Positions 35,646 to 48,115 are shown, counted from the stretch's first letter. The stretch is 64,000 bases of DNA from Hypoxylon rubiginosum (GCA_902806565.1 CADCXA010000055.1:310001-374000), one strand, 5' to 3'. Program-made: numbers and translations. The notes: a model not told the origin generated them from the sequence alone.

Positions 35646-37380
35646 TCACTTGAGTGAAGCTAACATGGAGTACTGGCCTCCCGCACCGGCCCATACGAGC
35701 TTCTCGTCTCGCACGGCAGAGTTGTCAATAAGAGTCGGAGTCTCGACGTCGTCGCTTGTTCCCAGTCCGGTCTGGTAATTCTCCGAGAAGCCCCAACTGT
35801 AGGCTTGGCCGTCGGGGGTGATAGCGATGGTCGTGTCGGTGCCAGCAGCGGCAAAGGTGGCAGGCACATCTACGCGACTCGTTAGTAAAAGGTGAAACTG
35901 CCAGGACTACGTGTAGGTAGATACTTACCAGGGATGACTGTAGGTTCGATGAGGATGCGCGGCTTTCCTCGCTCGTCCATGAGGGCGTTCTCTTTGGTGA
36001 ACGCTTCGGCCGGCAAGCCAACTTGGTGACTATCAACTCTACCCCAGGTAAACAGCTTTCCATCGGAACTGCACGCCACGGAGTGATGCTCGCCTCCGTC
36101 GACGTGGTCGATTTCGTAGTCGCGAAAAGCCCGGACGACTTTGGCGGTGGGGATGATGGCGTTGTCCTTGCCGGCACGGTCGGGGTGTCCGGTCTGGCAG
36201 AAGTTGTTTAGGCCCCAGGAATACAGTCGGCCATGGTTGTCGATGTAAAAGCTGTGGTAAGATCCCGCGCCGATCTTCACGGCGTGGTTCTTCTTCGTGA
36301 AACGTCCGCAGACGTGGGGTTCCAGCGTGGCCTTGGGTCCGGAGTGTCTCGAGGCTGGTTTCCAACCAAGCTGGAACTCGCCACCGTAGCCCCAGGTAAA
36401 GACCTTCCCGTCCTTATCCAGAGCCAGCATGTGGTTGGTGCCGGCAGCTAAAGCTTTGATGTCCTTCAGCCCAGCTACCTGCATGGGAGTCGGTTGCATG
36501 AGGATGTCCTTTGTAAAGCCCAAAACACCCTCAGTGCCCTAGAAATAAGTGAGTTAGAAAATACTTTGAATGCTGTGCGGCTGTTGTGGCGTACCTTGAA
36601 TGTTCCCCATCCATATACATCTCCTGTTTCAGTCAAGGCGAATGTCGCCGAGTCAGTAGCCGTAACTTGGACGAACTGAGGGACTTCGCTGAAAGCGCTC
36701 AGGTCGACCTCGCCGGGGTTGCTTTCGCCGAGGTCGAGGCCTTTGTAGTCATCATCATCATCGCTGACATCAGAATCGTCATCGGAACCCGGATCTTCAA
36801 AGACAGGATCGCGACCTAGCGCCTTGAGGTCGTTGACGCCCCAAGTGAGGATCTTGTTGTCGGCGGTCAGAGCAACCGCGTGCATGCCGCCACAGGCGAC
36901 TTGGACGACGCCGACCTTGTCGGCAAGCAGGTTGTGGTTAAGGCGCGGGCGCTTCACGTTGATGGGCTTCTTGCCGTCGTGCTTCTGATTGCCGAGGCCG
37001 AGCTCGCCGAATCTGCCTTCGCCGAACACAAATACGTTCACCTTCTTGGAGGGTCTGGTGTTGAGGGGAGGCTGAGGAGCAGCAGCAGCACTGGCGCTAC
37101 GCGCAGTACCATTTGCACGGCCGCGGCGGCTTGGTGCTGCGACAGTGTCGAGTTTGCGCTGTCTCTTCTGGCGGGTAGCGTTAGGCGCAGTGTCACCTTG
37201 ATCATCATCGTCGCGACGACGCTTGGCTGCAGAACGGGAGCTAGGAACGCGGGAGCTAGGAGCGCGGGTGGTGGCTGGCTTAGAAGTACCGCTGATCTTT
37301 GTGACAGCTTGCTTTTTGGCGGCGGCACCCTTTTTGGCAGCGGCGCCCTTTTTGGCGGCGGCACCCTTTTGAGGCGCCAT
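35646..37380 (-). CDS. RCC1-type guanine nucleotide exchange factor for Ran
   Basis: Predicted 539-aa nuclear protein that loads Ran GTPase with GTP at chromatin and so powers nuclear transport and spindle assembly. Exons: 37380-36595, 36538-35929, 35869-35646; introns 56 nt (GTACGC...TCTAG, phase 0) and 59 nt (GTAAGT...GTAG, phase 1). The N-terminus has three GAAAKK repeats resembling a histone H1 tail, then basic NLS-like segments (AAKRRRDDDD, RQKRQRK). From about residue 115 there are seven-blade RCC1 repeats with typical motifs VFGEGRFGELGLG, HAVALTADNKILTWG, YSWGLNNFCQTG, HSVACSSDGKLFTWG and YSWGFSENYQTGLG. An acidic loop (DDDSDVSDDDDD) interrupts blade 2. It is the ortholog type of yeast Srm1/fission yeast Pim1. 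Confidence 0.95.
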
Positions 37381-37454
37381 GGTTTAATGCAGGTAGTGCA
37401 GATAGGAACAGATAGAATGGGAGTGCTGAATTTGATTCGTCTTGTGTGTCTTGC

Positions 37455-37605
37455 GCGTGTCTTGTAAAAGAGGTGTCTTGTAAAAGAGGTGTCTTGTAAA
37501 AGAGGCGTGTAAAAGAAGTGTGGAAGAAGTGTGTGAAAAAAGTGTGGAAGAGGTGGGTGAAAAAGGTGTGTGAAAAAAGTGTGAAAGGTGTGTGAAAGAG
37601 GTGTT
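37455..37605. repeat. Degenerate tandem repeats in RCC1 5' region
   Basis: Begins with three copies of a 19-bp unit (GTCTTGTAAAAGAGGTGTC-like) and grades into shorter GTGTGAAAAAAGTGTGG-type units. They lie 75-225 bp upstream of the RCC1 ATG, so probably in its leader or core promoter. Confidence 0.7.
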
Positions 37606-37965
37606 ACTTTTTTCGATGCAAGGTGTGAAGAAAATTTGTAGACATGCAACTCAGTAAAATCGGTGCTTGACGCGGTGAATAAGTAGAGACGCGTGTTGAT
37701 GTCTTGTAAGTTGTAAAAGGTAGGAATGTGGCAGAATTCCAGTTGTGGTAGGCGGTCAATGAGTCCACTACCATTTTTGTGAGGCCAAAACCAACTACAA
37801 CACTTCCCTACCACGTACCTCTTAGTAGGAGTACGTATGTACCTTAGGTAGGTAAGTATCTAGAAACCAATGTTGATGGAGTATGATTTTGTTTTAGATT
37901 TAAAACGCAGTGGCATCTATTTTATCCCGTTCAAAATGTCTACCACTGTAATGCAACGTGTACCT

Positions 37966-38001
37966 AGTACCTAGCACCTAGCACCTAGCTACCTAGCTAC
38001 G
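37966..38001. repeat. ACCTAGC/TACCTAG simple repeat
   Basis: Five to six consecutive ACCTAGN units. TACCTAGGTA-like words recur singly in many intergenic regions of this window. Confidence 0.6.
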
Positions 38002-38659
38002 CAACGCCATACACGTGGGCATGAGCAATCACAATGTCTACGATGCCAAGCTTAGGTATATTCTGAGATACTGCAGAAGTGGCGCTGTTTGTGTGACGCG
38101 TACCTGGCATGCTGTCGTATCACATCAGTAGGTGTAACATGCAGTTATTACAGTATGTAATTCAATGAGTGTAATTATCCGCCCTATTTAGTTGGACCTC
38201 ACACGAATTACTTCCAAATATACATAAGGTGAATCACATCAAATATTTCTGTAATATGACTTTGCAGACTTCTCTTCTCCCGCGAATATATATTATATAT
38301 TGGATAATAAAGTCTAGCGAGTAATCAACATTGTTTTCAACTGGACAAAGCGATAAATTTTATTGTTTCAACGTACCTAGGTTAAAGCCCGTCTTCGTCC
38401 AGCCACTATGAAGTGTAAATATGTAAATACAGCGTCAAAATTTGATAATCTGTAATGTAGGAGAGCTCAGAACAGGCCAAACCCAGGGCATATTATTACC
38501 CATATCGTGAACGTAGCTAGTAGGTATTACAGAGGGAATCAATCATCAGCTGGATGTACTTATCCGTTCATGTACAGGGCAGGAGCAACAAACGTACGAC
38601 TTATATACAATTTTACCAGTGTAAGATCTCAACCATTGGCTACGTAAAGCTCAAGCATA

Positions 38660-38748
38660 ACCATTGTCGTCCAGTGGTTTAGGATGCCAGGTTTTCAAAT
38701 ATCTACGTTGATTCCCTGGAGACCGGGGTTCGAACCCCCGCAATGGTA
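38660..38748 (+). tRNA. tRNA-Glu(TTC) with intron
   Basis: Acceptor ACCATTG pairs fully with CAATGGT; discriminator A. D-arm is GTCCAGTGGTTTAGGAT. The anticodon stem CCAGG/CCTGG encloses 23 nt: loop TTTTCA with anticodon TTC and an intron of about 16 nt after position 37. T-arm is CGGGG-TTCGAAC-CCCCG. Internal promoter boxes are intact. The body resembles fungal tRNA-Glu. Confidence 0.88.
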
Positions 38749-39321
38749 TTGTTTCTTTCTTTTTACTCTTTTCGTACTCTCTTAGACAGCGAGGTATCTC
38801 AAGAACTACTTCCCAAGATTCTTGGTCTCATAGTTGACTATGTCCTTGTCTTCATATACACGAAGCCACGTAGACAATGGTATGAACTGGTGAGCTAAAT
38901 AAAAGACTGATTAGTCTTCGAAAGGTCTGACTAAAATTGCACTGTATATGGGAAACGTCTTAAGGTATTCATAGCCTATGGCCAGGCCTTCAACTGACAT
39001 TCATATCTAGTCTAGACCATTAAATTCAGTCTCGTTACTTCAGCACTGTAGCCCCATGTCGCAATAACTGCTATTGTATACCGAAGATAGAATATCTCAT
39101 TCATCACTATCATTTTGATCGTCAACCTCTCCGTTAGGTAGATGCTGAATACGATGTAACCACCTATATATGAATGCATATTGAACCAAATCCACCGACA
39201 GTCACCCACCCAAGCCAGAGTTTCATTCAGCTTTTCAGACCACCAAAACTTTCAACTTCCCCCTTTCCCATCCTACCCACATCCTCCTCCCCACCACTCT
39301 CCTTCCTCCTCATATCCCCCC
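38749..39321. other. Intergenic, 3' of P5C dehydrogenase
   Basis: No gene is seen. The last ~140 bases are C/T-rich on the plus strand, just beyond the stop of the dehydrogenase. Confidence 0.5.
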
Positions 39322-41241
39322 TCAGACCTCATTACTCGGATACGCCACCGTCTCGCTAGGCAAGAACTCCTCCTTAATACTCCTCAGGCTCACGAAGCGG
39401 CTAACGATATTGACGGACCCGGCCTTGTCGTTGGTCCCGCTGGCGCGCGCCCCGCCGAACGGCTGCTGGCCGACCACCGCCCCCGTGCTCTTGCAGTTGA
39501 CGTAGAAGTTGCCCGCCGCGTCCCGCAGCGCGTCCTCGGCCGCGCGCACCGCCATCCGGTCCGTCGCGAACACCGCCCCCGTGAGCCCGTACTCGCTCGT
39601 CCTATCCACCAGCTTGCACGCGTCCAGGAACGCCTCCTCGCCCCCCGCGTCGTCGTACACGTACGCCGTCAGGATCGGCCCGAACAGCTCCGTGCTCAGC
39701 AGCTTGTGCGCCGGGTTCGTCGTCTGGTACACGGTCGGGTGCACGAAGTACCCCTTAGACCCGTCGTGCTTGCCGCCCGCCAGCAGCTCGAGCTCCGGGT
39801 CGGTCTCCGCGGCGTCGATGACGGCGCTCAGCTTCTTGAAGCTGGGCTCGTGGATCACGGGGCCGATGAAGGTCTCGGGGTCCCAGGGGGCGCCGACCTT
39901 CAGCGCCTCCGTCTCCTTGACGAGCTTCTCTCTGAACTCGGGCCAGACGGACTTGGCCACGTACACCCGGCTCGTGGCGCTGCACTTCTGGCCCGAGTAC
40001 TCGAAGGCGCCGCGCACCGTGTGCACGACGGCGTTCTGGATGTCGGCCGACGGGTGCACGAGGTGGAAGTTCTTGCCGCCCGTCTCGCCCACGACGCGCG
40101 GGTACCCCGTGTACCGCGCCTCGGCGATGCCCTGCCCGATCTGCCCGTACAGCTTGCGGAACACGGCCGTGCTGCCCGTGTAGTGTAGCGCCGCGAACTG
40201 CCTGTGCGCGAGGACTGTCTTGGTCACCTCTTCCGGGTCCCCGGGCACGAACTGGATCACGTTCTCCGGCAGTCCTGCCTCCAGCAGGATCTTGTGCAGC
40301 AGATAGCCCGCCGTGACCGCCGAGTCGGAAGGCTTCCAGACTACCACGTTTCCTAGTAGCGCAGGGACGGCAGCCAGGTTGCCTCCGATGGCAGTGAAGT
40401 TAAAGGGGCTGACAGCATACACAAAACCCTCCAGGGGTCGGTATTCTGTACGGTTCCACAGGCCGGGCGAGTTGTGAGCGGGCTGTTGGACATACAGCTC
40501 TTCGGCGTACTGGACGTTGAAACGCAAAAAGTCGACCAGCTCGGCTGCTGCGTCGATTTCGGCCTGCCACGCGTTCTTACCCTGGCCGAGTATAGTGGTG
40601 GCCATTATCTCGTATCGGTACTTGGTGGAGATCAGGTCCGCTGCCTTGAGGAAGACGGCAGCCCTGTCGGCGAACGGAAGTGACTCCCACGCTGGTTTCG
40701 CAGCCAGAGCCGCGTTGATGGCATCGTTTACATCGGAGCGGCTTGCAAGGGAATAATTGGCTACCGCAGTGGCGTGATCAGAAGGGTTGTATTGTGTAGA
40801 CTTTTGCGATGTTTTAACCTAATCAACTGGTCAACATCGAGTGCTATAGTGAATGTATGTTGGAGCTGTACACACCTCTTTGCCCCCTATTATGAGGGGA
40901 ATATCTATTGTGCCGTTTTTCTGCTGCGCTGTGATTGCTGAAAGAAGGCCCTCTCTCTGTGTCGAGCCCTTCGCATAGTGGTGCTAAATGTTGCTATTAG
41001 CTCTCGACTTCGCCCAACAAACGTCGGATATAAAATACGATTTACATACGTTGGGCTCGTTTGTGACTTTGGGTATCTTGAAAGCTGCGAGCGACGTCGT
41101 CCTGGCGCTTGTCGTACTCAATGCTCTCATATTTCTCGGTGACCTGAAACTCGGTAGACATCTCGAACAGACTCTCGAAGGTAGAGACGAGCTTTGCTGC
41201 AATGCCCGAGCAAGGCCATAGCTCCTCGGTGGATACGCCAT
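39322..41241 (-). CDS. Delta-1-pyrroline-5-carboxylate dehydrogenase, mitochondrial
   Basis: Predicted 598-aa ALDH4-type enzyme that oxidises glutamate semialdehyde/P5C to glutamate with NAD+, the second step of proline breakdown. Exons: 41241-41050, 40983-40876, 40818-39322; introns 66 nt (GTATGT...TTTAG) and 57 nt (GTGTGT...TTAG), both phase 0. The first ~45 residues are Arg/Ser-rich without acids (RVCSRCLPSFRSPRNMRALS), a mitochondrial presequence. NAD-binding and catalytic blocks follow: YAVSPFNFTAIGGNL, FTGS-like HYTGSTAVF, GETGGKN with the general-base Glu (about 345), and SGQKCSATSRVYV with the nucleophile Cys (about 379). QPFGGARASGTNDKAG near the end is diagnostic of ALDH4. The 3' two thirds are strongly GC-rich. 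Confidence 0.95.
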
Positions 41242-42278
41242 ATCGTAGATTGTATAGAGTCAGTATAACTGACAAACACCAAGCTCAATTGATGTAGAGA
41301 GAGCAAGGATGGGTCGACTTCGGAAGTGTACCTAGTTAGGTGAAGTCAACGGGTATCTTGGAATATCGAAAAAGGCGTAAAGCAATGAGTTATTATTATC
41401 TCAAGGGTAAGTTAGCTATGTCAGCATAGCTGTCTCTAGGGTTACAACTGCCTTTTGTAGTCGAATGAATTGAATCGGTAGAAGCTCTATCGGCCTCGCA
41501 ACTCCGATGATAATGATGTATGTGCTCGCTTTGTCGCGGCATAACCAACCCACGTTGCGGGGCAAAGCAGCTCAAGTCCCAATTGAAAGGACGGGACCAA
41601 TAGGGAGCTCGACATTAGCTGTGGGCAAGCCGAATTCGGCATGAGCCTTTCTACCCCCTATATTGTAGCCTGTGAAGCTCGACATCGACCTAACCACTTG
41701 AACATGATACACTATCGTCCGATTAGAACGGTTGGATTCATACCCCTGACTAAAGCTTATCGGCTTTGGCTTTCTTATTAGTACTGAACTAACAGTATCT
41801 CCCAACGTATCATGAGTTTGTGGATTAGTTCGGAAGAGGTAGGCACACGCAGATTTCCTGGATCATGGGACAGCGAAGCGATGCGGACATATGCCTCTTC
41901 ATACTTGATGTATTATAACGAGCAAGCTGTGAACAGGACTCTTAGTAGCACACAGTAAAAGTACAAAGCTATGAGAAAAGGAGGACGCAAACCGACGCGA
42001 TTCAATCATCATCCTTCTAGGGGTATTCTTTTTCTCCTTCCTCTCCTAAACACCCTTTTGAGCTATTCTTCAATAGGGCCCGGAGACGTAGAGGCCAAGG
42101 AGACTGGTGACCACGTCCCCACCGGCCTAGTCAACACACGCCAACACGCATCCGCCTTCATTTCGGCTGCGAATTATTGCAGAACGTATCCCCGCAAGTG
42201 ACCGTTCGAAATCCGCAGACGAGATGCGAAACTCACCTACGCACCAATCAATCCGTTGCAGCACAGCCCGACTACCCT
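41242..42278. other. Intergenic, no gene seen
   Basis: Upstream of the dehydrogenase and 3' of the PhoD-like gene. Only short, unsupported frames occur. Confidence 0.5.
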
Positions 42279-44847
42279 CTAGCGGCCAGCTTCCGGCGCA
42301 GAGACCGGTATCGACGGGGCCGTGCTTGGAGCTCTCGTACTCGGGTGCCCGGCTGTATCTGGGCGGCTTCGGTGGTGACGAAGACGGTGAGAATGCGCGT
42401 TGCTGCTAAACCTCCCAGCCTCGTAGTTAAGGGCCGGGATCGTAAGACCGTACGGTTCAGTCTTACCCTCTTTATCGTGCTGGTCGACCTCTACCCGAAT
42501 GCAGACGTCCAGAGCGCCGTCATGATCCTTGCCATGCGTTTCGAACGCCGCTGCCTTATGCCTCGTTCCCGCACCAAGCTCACCCTGTGACAAGAATGAG
42601 TGACCGTTCTTCCCGTCGAATTGGTTCTCTGATAGGTTCCCATTTGCGGTCTCCGCGTGTCCATTAGTGGCCGCATTATGGTTATTCGGTGAGTTCTCCG
42701 TGATAATGGCATAGTTCCGACTAGGCATGGTGACATTGTTTGACGACCGCGTCTTGGTGGTGTTTCCAGGGTCCTTATTAAAGAGAGCCATGAGGGTCTC
42801 GTCGGTGTCCGCATCCAGATGATGGATTTTGTTACGACTTGCTAGAAGGTTGGCGATTGCCGCCGGCGGTGGCTTATTGACGATTGCAGAAGATACCACA
42901 TTAACCATGTAACGATGGTCCGCCTCGACGGGAATATGCAAATTTGGGTTCGAGTAGAACCGCCCGAGCGCGGCCAAGTGGACGTCGCCCCCGAGAATGG
43001 TGAGTCGGACCGAGAACTCTGCACAGATTTCTTGGAATCGCTTGACCATAGCATTCCGCTCCTTCTTATGAGTCCTAGCCGTGTAGTGATCATCCAGGTC
43101 ATCAAGAAGATCTACACTACCGTCAAAGTGGTTAAAAACACCACCGCCTAATCAAATCATTAATGAACACTCCTAATACTTGAGCGAGTCTGCATTTCAA
43201 CTTACCAAACCCAAATCTTCGGTTCAGGAATTTGACAGGTGCGATTAAGGGGCTGCTGAACACGTTCTCAAGCCAGGTGAGTCGCTAGCATCTGTTAGTT
43301 GATTACAATGATTCAGGGGTCGTGGGAGCATTTACAGGATAGGCAATTGGGATACCTAACAGCAAGATCAAATGTCTAATGGGTTGACCAGCAGCAATAG
43401 CAGCGCCAAGTTCGTCTCTTAACCGACCGAAGATCATTTCATACGTTTCGGGATAATTGACCTGGTGCCGTGTGCGCTCGGTACGGGCATCAATACCTAA
43501 GAACGCAACTCTGGCACCAAGTTTGGCAAACATGTTCATCGAGTGCTCAGCAACATACGGTCCAGGTTTGCTACCAATGATATAGGACGAGTCAAAAGCT
43601 TGCTGTCTAACATACGTGTTAATAAGCTGCTTTGGGTCCTGCTCCGGACCGTGTGTATTTGTCTCGGGCGCATCCGACGTGTAAGTCGAAGCAGGAGGCG
43701 GAAGATGATGCTGGAAAAGCATATAGTACTTGTGGGCAGTGCCGCCAATGCCTCGGAAGACATCGCATTTCATGAACTCGTTTACATACGACCCGAAACC
43801 GTCAATGATATCGTGGTCGTCCCATATGTTCAGCTGCGGTATCTGCCCATTGGCGGATGCAAACGGTTCAGTTGAGTACCACCGAATGTAGTTGTTCAGG
43901 TAGTAATCATCACAAGCTTCTCGTAGGCTCTCGGGGAAGGGAAATTCTCGTCTCTTCTTCGGGTTGCCTATATCTGTCCATTCTCGTAGGGGGCCCTTTA
44001 CTCGGATACCATCGTTGTAGATCTGATCGCCGCCGCCCATCATAACGTGGAGAGGCGCTTGAGCATGGCTTCTCATTACGTCGTTCCATAGCGCTGGACC
44101 ACTCCAGGCGTCCTCATCTGTGCCCACACTGAACCCATTGCAGGAGTGGAACATCATTCGCATCGACTCGTTGATGGCGGGAATATAGAAGTAGTTTGTT
44201 TTAGGCTTTGTAATGCTCTTATAACGAACATCGGCAATCGAGTACGCCCATTTCGTTTCCGTGTCGGCGATATCACAAGCCAGGGAGAACTGCCAGAATG
44301 TGTTCCTGGGATCAGAATAGAGGCAGACACCATCAATATTGGTACCGTGGTTACTCTGGAGGGTACCAGCAGCAGCACCATTGACCGCAGAGCCCTCGTG
44401 GACTAGACCTTGCTGCCCGGAAGCTTCCGCAACGCGCCCAAGACTTAGTGTGGGCTGAAAGGTTTGGTTTATACCACCGCCCTTGATGACAAGCAAAACG
44501 CTGCCGTGCCAGGTCCTACCCTCCATACGTCGATAGTTCAACAAGGGACCGCACACAACTTCCTTCCCATCATCCACACCTATTCCATCGTGTGCGCCAT
44601 CACTGCTACCAACGACAATTGGTCGATAGTTTCCGGTCCCATTGGAGTCAGGTCGATTGCCTTCGACTCTCGTGGAATTGAGATAGTCGGATAGGTCTGA
44701 CGTATGCGCGCTCGATGTATGAGGATCCCGCGCGACAGCAGCGCGAGCAAAGGCAGACGACTCTTGATGCCTCCATCTGTTCGCGGAAGCATAGGGGTTG
44801 CGCGGATCCTCGTCGGGGAGGGTATGATCGTGGTCGTGTGCAGCCAT
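42279..44847 (-). CDS. PhoD-like phosphatase domain protein
   Basis: Predicted 819-aa metallophosphoesterase of the PhoD-like type found across ascomycetes. Exons: 44847-43336, 43284-43206, 43147-42279; introns 51 nt (GTAAAT...CTAG, phase 0) and 58 nt (GTAAGT...TTAG, phase 1). Metal-binding motifs are present in order: GGGDQIYNDG (about 271-280), WDDHDIIDGFGSY (342-354), LGIDARTERTR, and GDVHLAALGRF after the second intron. The N-terminus is a disordered tail, and the C-terminal ~200 residues are Asn/Ser-rich with an Arg/His-rich end. No signal peptide or membrane helix is seen, so it is probably cytosolic. The physiological substrate is unknown. Confidence 0.9.
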
Positions 44848-46402
44848 AATGTTGTGCGCTTCAACAATGCTCTAATGGCGGTTTCTCAAGTTGAAGTGTG
44901 TCGCAATGTAATGGCTCCTACTTAAAGGAGGCGTAGGAAGAGATTCGCAAGTTGGTGTGGCTGACGGCGCTGACGAGGCAGAGGTTGTCAAAGCTGAGCC
45001 TCTCACTTACATACAGACGCGAGACACGGTATCGAGTTCGTGGCACAAAGGAAGCTCGAGGAGTGTTGGATGCGACAAGTTGCTTTGTTTGGGAAACTTA
45101 TGAGACCCGTCGCACAACTGGGAAATATCGAATCCCAAATCTCGGTTACGTGCACCAGGGGCAAAGAATCAAGTTATGCTGATAAGGAGACGCGAACGGG
45201 TTTTGGGAAATCAGGGTATCACCAAATAAACAGGAGCTTAAGACGTACGCCAAGAGCGACACGAAAACTCGAGAGGAGTCGAAAGGCGAGCGGGAGCGGG
45301 ATGAGGTAAGAGGAAAAGAGAAAAAAAGAGAGGAGGAATTGAGATTCAAATATGTCGATATATCTTAATTAATAATTACATGCAGGTTCAGGCTTCACAG
45401 ACCAAAAACGAAACAGAAAAATTGATGAGACGGAACGCCAAGAAGGGTCAGGTTGTGAGACAAGTGTGCCGATTCCGAACAATAAAATAAAATAAAAATA
45501 ATAGGAATGAAATCTCACGATCAGCAGTTTTCCGTTGTCAGCAGTGATGATCCTTCCTGTAGCCCACCCTGCCCACTGCTAGCCCAGCAAACCAGCTACG
45601 AACCAGCGAGCTAGGCTGGCTTTAGCATGTAGGCGCCGCAGTGTCTCATTGGAGGAAAGTGGAGTACTCAAGTAGGGGAAAGGTAGGGGGAAAAGTAGGA
45701 TATTAATTTTACGATGACGGCGAATGGTCAATGGCTGGTTTGTAAAAGCTTTTGAGCCCAGACGGCAGACCGGCTCATCCCAATTTAGCGGCAACGGGGC
45801 AAGCTAGGCAAGCTAGGGCTAAGTTGCAGGGGGCCGGGTTTGCAAGGGTGTGCTGACCGCCTTAAACTACTATCTTAATCTTACAGGGGGAGGCCTCGTT
45901 AGCTCTCGTGGCTGCGTGGCTCACGCAGCTCTCGTGGCTCTCGTACCTAAGCCTCATCCGAGACTCTTCTGCTTTCTCCCGCCAATGAACACCAGTAAGC
46001 TTCGTTCAATACGACACGCGTCAACACTCAACCAACACTCCGTCTCCATATTGGTGGAAGAGAGAACACTTACGTGTTTAAATTCCGAATAACCAATATA
46101 TAGATGCATGTTGTGCATATGCCAATTCCCTACAGAGGTAACCAAAGTTGCTACTCCAGTCTCCAAGCAATGACGTAGGTGCCGAAGAGTTGGGACGATA
46201 TCCGGGGGGAGATATGATTTTTATGTTAGATATGTTTCGAGTTCCCATTACATATCATCATCGATGCTCGAATATGTACTTTAGATATGGGATCCTCCAT
46301 CATATCATATACACGTATACAATTTTATACAACCCTCACGTAGTCGTAGTGTGCTTGGCTTAGTCCTGCGTAACTGTACGTGGGAAATAGAAGATCACTA
46401 GA
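44848..46402. other. Intergenic, no gene seen
   Basis: 1.5 kb between two minus-strand genes. Many short frames exist but none is supported. CTCTCGTGGCT repeats at about 45902-45938. Confidence 0.5.
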
Positions 46403-48115
46403 TCAATTGTTTAAGCTTCCCCCAAGTGCGTGTATGGTCTTCAGCCTTTCGGCCCTCCTTCTCGCCTTGGCGTCCATGTGCTTCTTAACCAGTTCCATCC
46501 CGGTCACGCCAGCCAGCATACCTCCGAGATGCGAAGCTGTATCGACGCTGTGCGCCCTCTTCGAGAGAAAGGGGACAATATGTAGACCGAGTATCAAGCC
46601 GATAAATGCCAGACCTTGCGGACCGGACATCGGATCGGGGGGATATCCAAATAGCTTGAACTCGTCGTACTTATGTAGCCAGAAGAACGCCACCACGATC
46701 CCGTAGATGGCCCCCGACGCCCCGAGCGTCGTAAACTCCAGCCCCCTAAAGAGCACCAGGTTCGCCAGGCTAACCATGAACCCTAAGGCTCCAGAAGAAA
46801 AGTATATGGCAAGGAAATTTCCTCTGCCAATCTCATCGTGGAGTCGGGTGCCGAAGAACCAGAGCGCTACCATGTTCAAGGCAACATGGTTGAAATTTTG
46901 GTGGGAAAACATCGCACCCACCAGCTGGAGGGGTCTGGGCGTCGCGGCTATCACGATGAAGTATCGGTTAAAGAGCCCCCAGAGCGGCCCGACCGACCAC
47001 AGGCGCCAGACCATGAGGTTAAGTCCGATGAGAGCGAGGCAAGTCGCCGCCGCCGGGGGTATATCTGGCCATAATCGCCATGCTCGCCTAGGTGGCGCAT
47101 ACATGACAGCATACGCGGCGCATCCTGAAAGAACCAAGATGGTCATTGCAAGAGAAGGGAGCAGGCGTTCCCAGGCTTTCATCTTTGGGGGTTCCGTAAG
47201 AGAAGATGTCGCGCGAGCCACCCATTTCTGCATACGTGGACTCAGTTCCTTTGGCTGCTGCTGCTGCTCGGTCTGCAGAGTCCCAATGTTGTTAAGGGCC
47301 TCCTCTTCCTCGCGCTTCTTCTGCTCCTCCTCCAACCGCTTCTCTTCCGCCTCACGCTTCGCAATGTTCCGGGCGCGGATCCGATCGAACGCGCCTTCTC
47401 CGTAAGGGGAGTCGCTTTTGGGTGCTTTCGGTAGCCGTCCGGTCGGAACCTCTACTTTATCTACCACTGCATCAGAAGGAGGATTTTGCCGACCAGTTTC
47501 TTCGAACTGTTGCTCGGCATTCTCGGTCCCTTGCTCCTCCGCTTGCGCCTCGATAAATTTGAGCTCGTCTTCGGCCCGCAGGCCCGCGTTGATTACTTCA
47601 TCCACGGGGATGTTTTCGCGCAGGTATTGTAAAGCCTTTTGTCTATCCGTAGCGGTAAATTGTGCCGTATTAACATGAAGATTCGGGTCATTCAGGGTTC
47701 CTGCTACCCGGCGACCATGTAGTATCCTCAGAAGCTCGTTGGCTTGCTTGGCTGAAAGATGGGCTCCAAATATCTGGTTGACTTCCCTCTGATTAAGGTC
47801 CTCTTTTCGGAACGGGAGCCCATCTCGGTCTTCGTATGAATCGGGTAGGCTTGGATAACGTGTAATTGCGCGGAATCGAGACAGTGTTCGGACGGATACG
47901 CGAGACGTGAGGATTCGTGAGTGGCGGTCTCTTAGAATGGTTATGGGGCTTACAGCCCCTCTACTGCTATATTGGGGACATAATTCTGTGACAAAATGCC
48001 GTGTCGAGAACGAGCGAGCCGCCGAAGAAGTCAGCAGCTTCCCGGAGTTGCCTACAACCGCCCGCAGGCCAAGGCGAAAACTTGACGGCGGAGTAAATGT
48101 GAGGAGAATAGGCAT
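46403..48115 (-). CDS. Rhomboid family intramembrane serine protease, mitochondrial type
   Basis: Single-exon protein of 570 aa. The N-terminal ~80 residues are Ser/Arg-rich (AARSFSTRHF, RVSVRTLSRFR), a mitochondrial presequence. The middle holds a Gln/Glu-rich coiled coil (about 245-290, with REAEEKRLEEEQKKREEEE). The C-terminal membrane domain carries HQNFNHVALNMVALW (about 405-419), the catalytic serine in TLGASGAIYG (Ser467) and the catalytic histidine in ASHLGGMLAG (His529). This is the PARL/Pcp1 layout of the inner mitochondrial membrane, known to cleave dynamin-like and kinase substrates. The long helical insert before the membrane domain is larger than in yeast Pcp1. Confidence 0.92.
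   Translation of the reverse strand: MPILLTFTPPSSFRLGLRAVVGNSGKLLTSSAARSFSTRHFVTELCPQYSSRGAVSPITILRDRHSRILTSRVSVRTLSRFRAITRYPSLPDSYEDRDGLPFRKEDLNQREVNQIFGAHLSAKQANELLRILHGRRVAGTLNDPNLHVNTAQFTATDRQKALQYLRENIPVDEVINAGLRAEDELKFIEAQAEEQGTENAEQQFEETGRQNPPSDAVVDKVEVPTGRLPKAPKSDSPYGEGAFDRIRARNIAKREAEEKRLEEEQKKREEEEALNNIGTLQTEQQQQPKELSPRMQKWVARATSSLTEPPKMKAWERLLPSLAMTILVLSGCAAYAVMYAPPRRAWRLWPDIPPAAATCLALIGLNLMVWRLWSVGPLWGLFNRYFIVIAATPRPLQLVGAMFSHQNFNHVALNMVALWFFGTRLHDEIGRGNFLAIYFSSGALGFMVSLANLVLFRGLEFTTLGASGAIYGIVVAFFWLHKYDEFKLFGYPPDPMSGPQGLAFIGLILGLHIVPFLSKRAHSVDTASHLGGMLAGVTGMELVKKHMDAKARRRAERLKTIHALGGSLNN

Larger units (their letters stand above)
37381..38659. other. Upstream region of RCC1 gene with simple repeats
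   Basis: Holds the degenerate GTGTG/AAAAG array and the ACCTAGC cluster listed separately. No gene is seen up to the tRNA. Confidence 0.5.

Noticed and set aside
39181..40188. 335-codon plus-strand frame opposite the P5C dehydrogenase
   Set aside because: Antisense shadow of a GC-rich gene whose sense frame has all ALDH4 motifs.
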